Assembly: GCF_004118155.1 (NCBI RefSeq)
Contig: NZ_SAIQ01000002.1
Coordinates: forward strand, 124,001-188,000
Origin: Edaphocola flava
Lineage (GTDB): Bacteria; Bacteroidota; Bacteroidia; Chitinophagales; Chitinophagaceae
Reading direction: 5' to 3'
Length of the DNA stretch: 64,000 nucleotides
The notes beneath the pieces were generated by a model. The model was given only the letters and a program-made list of their open reading frames with translations, ran no database searches and was not told the DNA's origin. Below, in pieces: positions 51,875 to 60,507 of this stretch. Within the stretch, counting starts at the first letter, position 1, and each line of letters begins with the position of its first letter. Both the position numbers and the translations under genes were made by a program.

Positions 51875-54283
51875 TTACAGTTTATCTATTGTATTATTGA
51901 TGAATGTTTGTAAATTTTGTATCTGCTCTTCCAGCTGCTGGATCAGTATGGGTTTCTGACTTTCGTCTGTTCCATGCTCCAGTGCATTCAATACAATGGT
52001 ATTAGCACCTATAAGACTGAAGGAGGAGCGAAGCTTATGTGCTTCCTGTGATAGTTCTGCCGCCTGCTTATTGTTGTAATACTGCTGTATCAATACCATT
52101 GATTTAGCACTTTGTTCTATGAACAGTCGTAACATCTCTGATTCAAATATTTTATCTCCTCCGGAGAGCTGTCTTAAGCGATCCAGGCTGAATACAGTAC
52201 TTGCTTTAACGGGTTCATCGGTATGCTTTGTCGGGTGCAGTAACCAGAAACTGACCTTATCCAGGAGCTCCTTTTTATCAAAAGGCTTGGATAGATAATC
52301 ATTCATGCCCATAGCCAGGCACCTGCCTTTTTCTTTGATCATCGAATGGGCAGTAAGAGCAATGATAGGGACTTCAGAATTCAGTTCACTGCGAATAGCC
52401 TGTGTCGCCTGATAGCCGTCCATTTGCGGCATTTGTATATCCATGAGCACGAGGTCGTATTTGCCTTTTTTCAGCAGCTCAATGCCTTCCTGTCCGTTAG
52501 CGGCAATATCCAGGCTCCAGCCGGTATTTTCCATGAGCTTTTGGGTAAGATACTGTATCGTCTCATTATCCTCACACATCAGTATACGTCCTGATGTAGC
52601 CATCCGTTCAGCCGGTTTCTGCTGGGTAAGCAGTGTACTGATCTCTGATGGAGTAGCAAAAGCCAGGGAGAAGGAAAATTCAGATCCCTTTCCCTCTGTA
52701 CTGCTTACAGATATAGTACCACCTTGTTTTTCTACCAGCAGTTTACAGATATTCAGGCCCAGGCCCGTACCACCATATTTGCGGGTAGTATCTTCTTCAG
52801 CCTGTGTAAAGCGGCCGAATATAGATTGTACTTTATGTTCAGGAATGCCAATACCAGTATCTGAAATGCGGAACTCCAGTGTTACCTTGTCTTCCTGTTG
52901 TGCCGATACGCCAATAAATAATTTAACGGCACCTTCTACGGTAAATTTAAGAGCATTGTCCAGCAGGTTCAGCAAGATCTGGGTCAGCCTGTGTTTGTCT
53001 CCGGTCAGGTAGGCCGGCACATCACTTTCAATGCTGAAGCTGAATTTTAATTGCTTGTTGGTGGCCTTAAGTTTGAGGATGGAGAATACATTCTCAATCA
53101 CTGGTCTGAACTCAAAATCATCCATATCAAACTGGAACAATCCCGCTTCGATCTTACTCAGGTCCAGGATACCGTTTACAAGGTATAACAGGGTATCGCT
53201 TGCCAGCTTGATCGCTTCTATTTGTTTTCGCCGCTCCGGGTCCCATTCGTTCTCCAGCAATATATCGGTAAAGCCGATGATGGCATGGATCGGTGTCCTG
53301 AGTTCGTGGCTTATGTTGGCAATGAAATTGTCTTTTTGCTGATGCAATGCTTCCAGCGTATTGCGTGCCATTACCTCGCTGGTAATATTCTGAGCGATCA
53401 TCGTAATGCGCACCAGTTCATCTTCCATATCCAGTACCGGATTGAAAGAGGCCAGCACCCATGTCTGGGCATTGTTTTTATGTATACATTGGTAAGATCC
53501 CACAAGCGCCTCGCCTTTGACCAGCCTTTGCCAGAAAGCAGCGTCTCCGTTAATGAGTTCATCTTTAAACAGGAACTGATAATTTTTACCCACCAGCTCA
53601 TTTGGCTGGTAGCCCAGCAGGTGCTCGACAAGATCATTGGTGCTGAATATCGTTCCGTCAGGAAGAAACTCTATAACTGCATTGGATTTAGAAATAGCTG
53701 CAAATAAGTTATTGTAGGCCGCTTCCTGTAATTCGAGCTGCCTTTCTGTAAAAGCAACCTTCTGGCGCAAAACTGTTTCCAGCTCCATGCCCATATCTTT
53801 ATTGTGCTTTGTCGTTTCAAGATGCAGCATCACCTGCTTGGCAATAATGCGTATTGCTTCTTTCTGTGCATTACTTAATTGCTGTGGTCTTACATCGGCA
53901 GTACATACGGTTCCGATATTATATCCTTCTATTGATTTTAGTGATATACCTGCGTAAAACCTTACACCATGCTCATTCTGTACATTTGGGTTATTGATCA
54001 AACGGGCATCTTCAACAGGATTGGTTATTTCCATGATATCATCTTCCAGCAGCGTGAATTGACAGATCGTCTCTTCCAGCATGACCTCATTATCTTCAGT
54101 GCCTACTTTTGCTTTGTACCATTGTCTCTTGTCATCAATAAAGGAAATAATCGCTATCGGTGTGTTACAGATAATAGCGACCAGCTTGGCCAGGTCATCA
54201 TAAAAAGCTTCCGGGGGAGTGTCTATGATACCATAGGACAATAAAGCTTTTATACGTTTAATATCGTTGATCAGCGTTGTCAA
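51875..54283 (-). CDS. Hybrid sensor histidine kinase (GAF-PAS-HK-REC-HPt)
   Basis: An 802-residue soluble kinase with no membrane segment. An N-terminal GAF domain (about 20-155) is followed by a PAS domain (about 190-300). The HisKA site is NISHELRTP with His326, and the HATPase has NLLDNALKFT (about 439-448), DTGIGI and GGTGLGL. A receiver follows (about 565-680; phospho-acceptor Asp615 in VLMDIQMPQMDG) and an HPt domain with EAHKLRSSF (His749). All phosphorelay parts are in one chain, and the separate receiver encoded next is the likely final acceptor. It heads the five-gene operon that makes and exports the polymer. Confidence 0.9.
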   Translation of the reverse strand: MTTLINDIKRIKALLSYGIIDTPPEAFYDDLAKLVAIICNTPIAIISFIDDKRQWYKAKVGTEDNEVMLEETICQFTLLEDDIMEITNPVEDARLINNPNVQNEHGVRFYAGISLKSIEGYNIGTVCTADVRPQQLSNAQKEAIRIIAKQVMLHLETTKHNKDMGMELETVLRQKVAFTERQLELQEAAYNNLFAAISKSNAVIEFLPDGTIFSTNDLVEHLLGYQPNELVGKNYQFLFKDELINGDAAFWQRLVKGEALVGSYQCIHKNNAQTWVLASFNPVLDMEDELVRITMIAQNITSEVMARNTLEALHQQKDNFIANISHELRTPIHAIIGFTDILLENEWDPERRKQIEAIKLASDTLLYLVNGILDLSKIEAGLFQFDMDDFEFRPVIENVFSILKLKATNKQLKFSFSIESDVPAYLTGDKHRLTQILLNLLDNALKFTVEGAVKLFIGVSAQQEDKVTLEFRISDTGIGIPEHKVQSIFGRFTQAEEDTTRKYGGTGLGLNICKLLVEKQGGTISVSSTEGKGSEFSFSLAFATPSEISTLLTQQKPAERMATSGRILMCEDNETIQYLTQKLMENTGWSLDIAANGQEGIELLKKGKYDLVLMDIQMPQMDGYQATQAIRSELNSEVPIIALTAHSMIKEKGRCLAMGMNDYLSKPFDKKELLDKVSFWLLHPTKHTDEPVKASTVFSLDRLRQLSGGDKIFESEMLRLFIEQSAKSMVLIQQYYNNKQAAELSQEAHKLRSSFSLIGANTIVLNALEHGTDESQKPILIQQLEEQIQNLQTFINNTIDKL

Positions 54284-54403
54284 GGTGACTAGTTTTGAAT
54301 AAGTATTTTAAAAGTACAAAATATTTGACATTGACTAAAGAGAAACCTAAATTTAATATACACATCTCTCTTGTAGTCAGTGTTATTCTGTACATACCAT
54401 AAG

Positions 54404-54436
54404 ACAAAACCATAACCTTTACAGTTATGGTTTTGT
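54404..54436. terminator. Terminator after the methyltransferase gene
   Basis: ACAAAACCATAAC (54404-54416) pairs with GTTATGGTTTTGT (54424-54436). It lies 26 nt past the methyltransferase stop codon on the minus strand. Confidence 0.75.
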
Positions 54437-54461
54437 ACTGATATAAAAGGTTCTGTAGTAT

Positions 54462-55259
54462 TTACTTTTTATCTACGCTGATGATGCTATACAGGCAGGT
54501 AGTAAAGAAGTCTCTCAGTACAGGTATAGCCTGTATGATCCTGAATTGTTTTCGTGGTTTAAGACCGAATTTTGTCTGGTAATTCGGGTTGATCAGGTAA
54601 TAAGTTTGCAGGTCCGTTTTGTACCCGTTCTGGCGCACAATCCGCTGAAAGCGGTTAATGCTGATGCCGGTTTCCTTAATTTCTATCAGCTCCTTAATGG
54701 TACCATTGCTTTCGCCGAAAGTCTTCAGCATACCTTTGTATATGCTTTTCGGCAACAGGTGATAATAAGGCAGCTTGTTGAGCAGCTTGTGCTGGCACAC
54801 CTGCTGATGTCCGCCGAAAGGCATACACCATGGCGGGAAGCCGAAGAAGACTTTGCCATCCGGTTTCAGGAACTTCTTCAGATGCTTCATAAACGTTGCC
54901 TGATCTGGAATGTGTTCAATGACATCCCTCAGCATAATCACATCAAATGTGCCGATCTGCTCAGGAGTAACATTGTAAATATTTTCGGCCATAAGGGTGA
55001 CCTTAGTATTGTCAGAACAGTGTTCTGCGATATATACCCTTGCATTCTCGACCTGTCCTTTATTGATGTCCACGCCCACTACTTCACATTTACGTTCAAT
55101 GAAAGGAACGAGGTTGCCCCCTTCTCCGCAACCGATCTCCAGCACACGGCTTTCCTGGGTTACCGGAATCACCTGTTCAATATAAGGGATAACAAATTTA
55201 GCCGTTGTATCTGCCTGTTCCAGAAAATACTGTTTCCTGTTGGTGTGTCTCTCTTGCAT
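54462..55259 (-). CDS. Class I SAM-dependent methyltransferase
   Basis: Starting at the Met at 55259 (MQERHTNRK), it has 265 residues; an upstream ATG would add seven. SAM-binding motif I is VLEIGCGEGGNLVPF and the later acidic loop is VGVDIN. RDVIEHIPDQATFMKHLKKFLKPDGKVFFGFPPW is the typical motif of the Methyltransf_11/UbiE-like group. The C-terminal part is extra and its substrate is unknown. It stands alone between the exopolysaccharide operon and efp; a glycan, lipid or small-molecule acceptor would be possible. Confidence 0.8.
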   Translation of the reverse strand: MQERHTNRKQYFLEQADTTAKFVIPYIEQVIPVTQESRVLEIGCGEGGNLVPFIERKCEVVGVDINKGQVENARVYIAEHCSDNTKVTLMAENIYNVTPEQIGTFDVIMLRDVIEHIPDQATFMKHLKKFLKPDGKVFFGFPPWCMPFGGHQQVCQHKLLNKLPYYHLLPKSIYKGMLKTFGESNGTIKELIEIKETGISINRFQRIVRQNGYKTDLQTYYLINPNYQTKFGLKPRKQFRIIQAIPVLRDFFTTCLYSIISVDKK

Positions 55260-55472
55260 AATTAAATAATAGCCAATCAATATAAGACAAGGTCATATGT
55301 GCCTTATTGCCTTAAATTACATCATCCAAAAATAGTATAAATAATGGAAAGTATGTTGCCTAAGTACAGACCGCTTATTTGTATTGTGGAAAACGTCTTA
55401 AAAAGATTATTTTGCGGTATGAAAGGCCGTTTTAGGCTCAAAATCAGATATTAATACAAAAAAAATGACCTT

Positions 55473-55505
55473 TTTGTATTTAAATGAACTTAATTATTAT
55501 TTTTG
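55473..55505 (+). promoter_or_regulatory. Promoter of efp-accB-accC
   Basis: TTTG (55473-55476), a 21-nt spacer and TATTTTTG (55498-55505) match the Bacteroidota consensus. The efp ATG follows 22 nt later. Confidence 0.7.
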
Positions 55506-55527
55506 CAGGTCGAAAACATAGTAATCC

Positions 55528-56094
55528 ATGGCAAATACAGGAGACATCCGTAATGGGATGATTTTAAAATTAGATAATAACTTATATTCCGTAGTAGAAT
55601 TCGGACAAAATAAAACTGCCCGCGCTGCTGCTAAAGTATGGGCTAAACTGAAAGGCGTAGATAATACACGTACAATCGAGCATACGTGGAACTCTGGCGA
55701 TACCGTTTACCCGGTACGTGTAGAGCGTCGTTCATTCCAGTTTTTATATAAGGACGAAAGCGGTTTTAACCTGATGGACAATGAAAGCTTTGAGCAAATC
55801 GTTGTTGGTGAAAACATGATTGATCGTCCGGGTTTATATAAAGACGGTCAGGAGTGTTCTGTACTGGTAAATACAGAGACTGAAATGCCTATGGGTGTTG
55901 AGTTACCAGCTTCTGTAGTGCTGCGTGTTACCTACACTGAGCCAGGTTTAAGAGGCGATACCGCTACCCGTACGCTGAAATCAGCTACACTGGAAACCGG
56001 TGCTACTGTAAACGTACCACTGTTTGTTGATACAGACGAACTGATCCGCATCAATACCTCTACCGGTGAGTATATGGAGCGTGTAAAAGGATAA
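55528..56094 (+). CDS. efp: Translation elongation factor P
   Basis: A 188-residue ribosome-rescue factor for polyproline stalls. Three beta-barrel domains are recognised: the KOW-like N-terminal (DIRNGMILKLDNNLYSVVEFGQNKTARAAAKVWAKLKGVDN), the central domain, and the C-terminal TEPGLRGDTATRTLKSATLETGATVNVPLFV. The modified residue at the tip of domain I, Lys in most EF-P, lies in the loop near residue 31-36 (GQNKTARAAA). It probably heads the transcript with accB and accC. Confidence 0.97.
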   Translation: MANTGDIRNGMILKLDNNLYSVVEFGQNKTARAAAKVWAKLKGVDNTRTIEHTWNSGDTVYPVRVERRSFQFLYKDESGFNLMDNESFEQIVVGENMIDRPGLYKDGQECSVLVNTETEMPMGVELPASVVLRVTYTEPGLRGDTATRTLKSATLETGATVNVPLFVDTDELIRINTSTGEYMERVKG

Positions 56095-56145
56095 TTAAAC
56101 CATATCACCTGAGTATCTACACATATCTATTTAAATTTATTTACA

Positions 56146-56625
56146 ATGGAGTATAAACAAATCCAAGAGTTACTTAAAGCTGTAAACAAATCTAATATCA
56201 GCGAATTGTCTATAAAAGACGGTGATTTTGAAATCACAATTAAACAAGCAACTGCCGAAGCGCCGATTACGGCTATTCCTGTTGCTCAATATCAACCTAT
56301 GCCACAGGTAGCTCCTGTAGCAGCTGCACCAGTTGCGGCACCGGCTCCTGCAGCACCAGCTGCACCGGTTGCTGAAGCTCCTGCAGCAGGTGGTAAAGTG
56401 ATCAAATCCCCGATGATCGGTACTTTCTACCGCTCTTCATCTCCTGATAAACCACCATTCGTTGGTGTTGGTGATGAGATCAAAGCCGGCGATGTAGTAT
56501 GTATCGTTGAGGCAATGAAACTGTTCAACGAAATCGAAAGCGACCTGGGTGGCCGTATCGTGAAAGTACTGGTTGATGATGGTACTCCTGTAGAATACGA
56601 TCAGCCATTATTTATTGTAGAATAA
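56146..56625 (+). CDS. accB: Biotin carboxyl carrier protein of acetyl-CoA carboxylase
   Basis: A 159-residue carrier with an N-terminal helical part, an Ala/Pro-rich flexible linker (about 62-84) and the biotinyl domain. The biotin-attachment Lys is in VEAMKLFNEIE. It moves carboxybiotin from AccC to the transferase in fatty-acid synthesis. It follows efp by 51 nt. Confidence 0.97.
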   Translation: MEYKQIQELLKAVNKSNISELSIKDGDFEITIKQATAEAPITAIPVAQYQPMPQVAPVAAAPVAAPAPAAPAAPVAEAPAAGGKVIKSPMIGTFYRSSSPDKPPFVGVGDEIKAGDVVCIVEAMKLFNEIESDLGGRIVKVLVDDGTPVEYDQPLFIVE

Positions 56626-56642
56626 TCCAAACAAAGGTATAG

Positions 56643-56683
56643 GGTAAAGAATAATGCGGCGAAATGACCGCATTTTCTTTACC
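56643..56683 (+). other. Hairpin between accB and accC
   Basis: GGTAAAGAA plus AATGCGG (56643-56659) pair with CCGCATT plus TTCTTTACC (56668-56683), a 16-bp stem with one bulge, followed by TGTGTTTTATC. It lies before the accC start and would be disrupted as coding sequence if accC began at 56654. It may act as a partial terminator or stability element that sets the AccB:AccC ratio. Confidence 0.55.
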
Positions 56684-56713
56684 TGTGTTTTATCAATTAT
56701 TCAAAGCGTGAAA

Positions 56714-58051
56714 ATGTTTAAAAAAATACTTATTGCCAACCGCGGTGAAATCGCTTTACGTATCATCCGTACCTGTCGTGAAATGGGTATCAAAACCGTT
56801 GCGGTTTACTCCACAGCAGACAGAGACAGCCTGCACGTACGTTTTGCTGATGAAGCAGTATGTATTGGTAAGCCACAGGGTACTTTTTCGTACCTGAATG
56901 TACAGGCAATCATGGCAGCAGCCGAGATTACCAATGCTGATGCAATTCACCCTGGTTATGGATTCCTGGCTGAAAATGCCGACTTCGCAGAAATCTGCTC
57001 CCGTTATAATATTAAATTTATCGGACCTACTCCGGATATGATCCGCCGTATGGGTGATAAAATGACTGCCAAAGAAACCATGATTGCTGCCGGTGTACCG
57101 GTAATTCCTGGTTCTGAAGGCCTGCTTGAAAGCGTAGCTGAAGCTAAAAAACTGGCTGGTGAAATGGGTTACCCTGTAATCCTGAAAGCAACTGCCGGTG
57201 GTGGTGGTAAAGGTATGCGTGTAGTATGGCAGGAGTCTGAAATCGAAAAAGCATACGATACTGCTAAGGCAGAAGCCGGTGCTTCATTCAAAAACGACGG
57301 TATCTATATGGAGAAATTCGTAGAAGAGCCTCGTCATATTGAAATTCAGGTAGCCGGTGACCAGTTTGGTACTGTATGTCACCTGAGTGAGCGTGACTGC
57401 TCTATCCAGCGTCGTCATCAGAAACTGGTAGAAGAATCTCCTTCTCCGTTTATGACTCCGGAACTGCGTCAGCGTATGGGTGAAGCTGCAATCAAAGCGG
57501 CATCAGCCATCAATTATGAAAGCGTTGGTACAATCGAGTTCCTGGTAGACAAGCACCGTAACTTCTACTTTATGGAAATGAATACCCGTATCCAGGTAGA
57601 ACATGGCGTAACTGAAGAAGTAACCAGCTATGACTTGGTGAAAGAGCAGATCAAAATTGCTGCCGGTGAACCAATCAGTGGTAAGAACTACGAACCAACC
57701 ATGCACGCGATCGAATGCCGTATTAACGCAGAAGATCCGTACAATGACTTCCGTCCAAGCCCTGGTATGATCCAGGTATTGCATACACCGGGTGGTCATG
57801 GTGTTCGTATCGACTCTCATATCTATGCAGGTTACGTTATTCCTCCGTTCTACGATTCAATGATCGCTAAGATCATTGCTGTAGCACAAACCCGTGAAGA
57901 AGCGATTTCAACAATGGAACGCGCACTGAGCGAATATGTGATTGAAGGTGTAAAAACAACCATTCCTTTCCATCAGCAACTGATGAAAAATAAAGATTTC
58001 AGAGAAGGTAACTTCACTACGAAATTTACAGAAACATTTGAACTACGTTAA
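56714..58051 (+). CDS. accC: Biotin carboxylase subunit of acetyl-CoA carboxylase
   Basis: A 445-residue ATP-grasp enzyme that carboxylates biotin on AccB. The start at 56714 ([17 protein letters not shown]) is chosen; an upstream start would run through the hairpin. Key regions: GYGFLAEN, the glycine-rich ATP loop [48 protein letters not shown], and [20 protein letters not shown]. Length and spacing are normal. Confidence 0.97.
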   Translation: MFKKILIANRGEIALRIIRTCREMGIKTVAVYSTADRDSLHVRFADEAVCIGKPQGTFSYLNVQAIMAAAEITNADAIHPGYGFLAENADFAEICSRYNIKFIGPTPDMIRRMGDKMTAKETMIAAGVPVIPGSEGLLESVAEAKKLAGEMGYPVILKATAGGGGKGMRVVWQESEIEKAYDTAKAEAGASFKNDGIYMEKFVEEPRHIEIQVAGDQFGTVCHLSERDCSIQRRHQKLVEESPSPFMTPELRQRMGEAAIKAASAINYESVGTIEFLVDKHRNFYFMEMNTRIQVEHGVTEEVTSYDLVKEQIKIAAGEPISGKNYEPTMHAIECRINAEDPYNDFRPSPGMIQVLHTPGGHGVRIDSHIYAGYVIPPFYDSMIAKIIAVAQTREEAISTMERALSEYVIEGVKTTIPFHQQLMKNKDFREGNFTTKFTETFELR

Positions 58052-58068
58052 TCCGGTTCACAGGTTAT

Positions 58069-58113
58069 TATAATACATGAGGGCAGCTGAATCAGCTGCC
58101 CTCATGTATTATA
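58069..58113. terminator. Terminator of the efp-accB-accC transcript
   Basis: A perfect 22-bp inverted repeat (58069-58090 and 58092-58113) containing GAGGGCAGCTGA and its complement. Confidence 0.88.
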
Positions 58114-58133
58114 GGCGAATGTTCAATCAGGGG

Positions 58134-58176
58134 ATAAAGCATTGTGGCGCGCCTCCGGCGCGCCACAATGCTTTAT
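58134..58176. terminator. Terminator of the M13 peptidase gene
   Basis: Perfect 20-bp arms 58134-58153 and 58157-58176, with a GGCGCGCC palindrome at each inner end. It lies 17 nt past the stop codon of the minus-strand peptidase gene. Confidence 0.88.
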
Positions 58177-58192
58177 GATATAAGGAAACTCC

Positions 58193-60235
58193 TTACCAGA
58201 TATGCACCCGCTGTGCTGCAGGAATATACATTTTGTCTTTAGGTTTTACATTATAGGTATCATAGAATGCCTGTACATTAGAGAACGGACCATTCACACG
58301 GAACTTCGCCGGACTGTGTACATCCGTCAGCAGGCGGTTAGCCAGCTCTTCAGGACGCATATTGTACAACCAGCCATGTGCATAGCCCAGGAAGAAACGT
58401 TCTGCAGGACTCTGACCATTCAGCTTATTGTTTTTGGTATATTGCTTGGTTTTGATAAAAGCATCCCATCCCAGCAGCACGCCGCCAAGATCTGCAATGT
58501 TCTCACCCAGAGTGGCCTTCCCGTTGATATGTTTGCCCGGTAGTGGCTCATATGCATTAAACTGGTTGATCATTACTGCTGCGCGCTTGTTGAAGTTTTC
58601 TTCATCAGCCGCAGTCCACCAGTTCTGCAGGTTACCCTTTTCATCAAACTGACGACCCTCATCATCAAAACCATGTGTAATCTCATGTCCGATCGTAGAG
58701 GCACCGGCATAACCGTATACAAATGCATCATCCAGTTCCTCATCACGTTTGCCAGGAACGGTAAAGATACCGGCAGGTAATACGATCTCATTATTAGAAG
58801 GATTATAATAAGCATTATAGGTCTGCGGTGTCATATCCCATTCTGTACGATCCACAGGCTTGCCCAGTTTGTTCAGCTGGTACTGGTGCCACCATTTGCG
58901 GGCAGCCATTACATTCTGTGCATAAGACTGTTCTTTGATCTCCATTGCAGAGAAGTCTTTCCATTTATCAGGATAGCCCACTTTTTTGGTCATCGTAGCC
59001 AGTTTTAGCAATGCTTTTTCTTTGGTCGCCGGAGTCATCCATTCCAGATGCTGAATGCGGGTTTTCAATGCAGCGCGAATTTCTTCAACCATATCCTCAT
59101 AGCGTTTTTTCGCTTTTTCATTGAAGTATTCTTTTACGAAAAGCTGTCCCAGTGCTTCACCCAGCGCATCTTCTTCCGTATTCAGTACACGCTTCCAGCG
59201 CGCCTGCTGCTTTTTGGAGCCCGACAGTGTCTGGCCATAGAACTGGAAGTTTGCTTCGGAGAACTGATCGCTCAGGTATGGTGCAAATGCATTCAGGATA
59301 TGGCATTTCATATATGCTTTCCAGTCTTCCAGCGGAACAGCTTTAAGTGCTGCATCCAGTGTCTTCAGGAATTCTGGTTGGCCCACGATCAGACTGTCCA
59401 GTTGCGGTATGCCCACTGCCTGGTTGAACTTTTGCCAGTCGATCTGCGGCGTCAGTTTGGTTTTCAGGTCAGCCACACCGTATTTATTATAATTGGCATA
59501 AGGATCGCGCAATGCCTCCAGCTTACGGCTGGCTTGTGCGAGCTTAGTCTCGATAGCCATTACTTTCTGTGCATACTCACCTTCTTTACCCGCGTATAAA
59601 CCAGCAAGTGTATACAGGCGTTCAATGTAGCCAGGGTAGGCTTTGCGCACCGCAACCGTTTGCGAATCGGTATTGAAGTAGTAATCACGATTCGGTAATC
59701 CGATACCACCCTGGTACAGGTATACCGCCATTGCCTCGCTGTTCTTGGCATCCTGTTGTACACCCAGGTTGACCAGGGTGCCGACACCAATCTTATTCAG
59801 CTCAGCAGCATACTGCAGTAAAGAGGCAACCGAACTCAGCGTATCGGCCTGCGATAGCAGTGCTGCCAGCGGTTTGGCCCCATCGGCATTCAGTTTGGTG
59901 CTGTCCATACCAGATTGCCAGAAGTTGGCGATCTGGTGGCCCACTTTCCCATCGGGGCTTTTAACCGCCTCTTCATTGATTAGCCTCAGGCGATCCTGAA
60001 GATCATCAATAACCAGTCGGGCAATGCCCGTAGAGCTATACTCATCCGGTATGGCATGGGTTTTGATCCATGTACCGTTGGCATAAGTAAAGTAATCGTC
60101 CTGCGGACGGATAGTGGTATCTATATTGGAGGATAAAGGATCAGCGCCCGATTTGTTTTTGTTGCTGTTAATGCCCTGGCAGGAAGCCAGAAGCGCTACA
60201 GCAGCAAGGCTGAGTATCCCTGTTTTGTGTAACAT
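58193..60235 (-). CDS. M13-family zinc metallopeptidase (PepO/neprilysin type), lipoprotein
   Basis: A 680-residue peptidase. The start is taken at the Met at 60235 because its promoter -7 element (TACATTTG on the minus strand, 60264-60257) overlaps the alternative upstream start at 60259. The signal ends LLASC, so it is a lipoprotein. The catalytic HEITH (His517, Glu518, His521) and GENIAD (Glu578) have the spacing of neprilysin-like enzymes, and NAYYNPSNNEIVLPAGI is the substrate-side motif. It should cleave small peptides in the periplasm or at the outer membrane. Confidence 0.9.
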   Translation of the reverse strand: MLHKTGILSLAAVALLASCQGINSNKNKSGADPLSSNIDTTIRPQDDYFTYANGTWIKTHAIPDEYSSTGIARLVIDDLQDRLRLINEEAVKSPDGKVGHQIANFWQSGMDSTKLNADGAKPLAALLSQADTLSSVASLLQYAAELNKIGVGTLVNLGVQQDAKNSEAMAVYLYQGGIGLPNRDYYFNTDSQTVAVRKAYPGYIERLYTLAGLYAGKEGEYAQKVMAIETKLAQASRKLEALRDPYANYNKYGVADLKTKLTPQIDWQKFNQAVGIPQLDSLIVGQPEFLKTLDAALKAVPLEDWKAYMKCHILNAFAPYLSDQFSEANFQFYGQTLSGSKKQQARWKRVLNTEEDALGEALGQLFVKEYFNEKAKKRYEDMVEEIRAALKTRIQHLEWMTPATKEKALLKLATMTKKVGYPDKWKDFSAMEIKEQSYAQNVMAARKWWHQYQLNKLGKPVDRTEWDMTPQTYNAYYNPSNNEIVLPAGIFTVPGKRDEELDDAFVYGYAGASTIGHEITHGFDDEGRQFDEKGNLQNWWTAADEENFNKRAAVMINQFNAYEPLPGKHINGKATLGENIADLGGVLLGWDAFIKTKQYTKNNKLNGQSPAERFFLGYAHGWLYNMRPEELANRLLTDVHSPAKFRVNGPFSNVQAFYDTYNVKPKDKMYIPAAQRVHIW

Positions 60236-60256
60236 ACTCGTAGAAAATTTTATGTT

Positions 60257-60287
60257 CAAATGTAAGCTTCTTCAAATCGAAAAACAA
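60257..60287 (-). promoter_or_regulatory. Promoter of the M13 peptidase gene
   Basis: On the minus strand, TTG (plus CAA at 60285-60287), a 20-nt spacer and TACATTTG (plus CAAATGTA at 60257-60264) match the Bacteroidota -33/-7 consensus. Its position supports the peptidase start at 60235. Confidence 0.65.
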
Positions 60288-60507
60288 GTTTTCGCTCCCG
60301 CCCCGGCCTAAAATCACCCTTAGCGGGGGAGGGGGAATCTTGTTCTTAAGGAGGCATATCTGTGCTTTTGAATATAAAGACAGTATGCTGCATACAGATC
60401 CGGCCAAATGCCTTTTTTATGTATAAAATATGATACAGAAGGCCTGTAAACGCGTAAAAAATAATACTTTAGCATTTATAGAACGACAATGTCGGAGTCC
60501 TTATTAT

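Noticed and set aside
60236-60259. Eight-residue N-terminal extension of the M13 peptidase
   Set aside because: The -7 element of the likely promoter overlaps this stretch, and the signal peptide begins at the next Met.
60430-60507. N-terminal extension of RecD
   Set aside because: The extra 26 residues are basic and unlike RecD; the Met at 60508 gives an N-terminus of family-like length. This is a preference, not proof.
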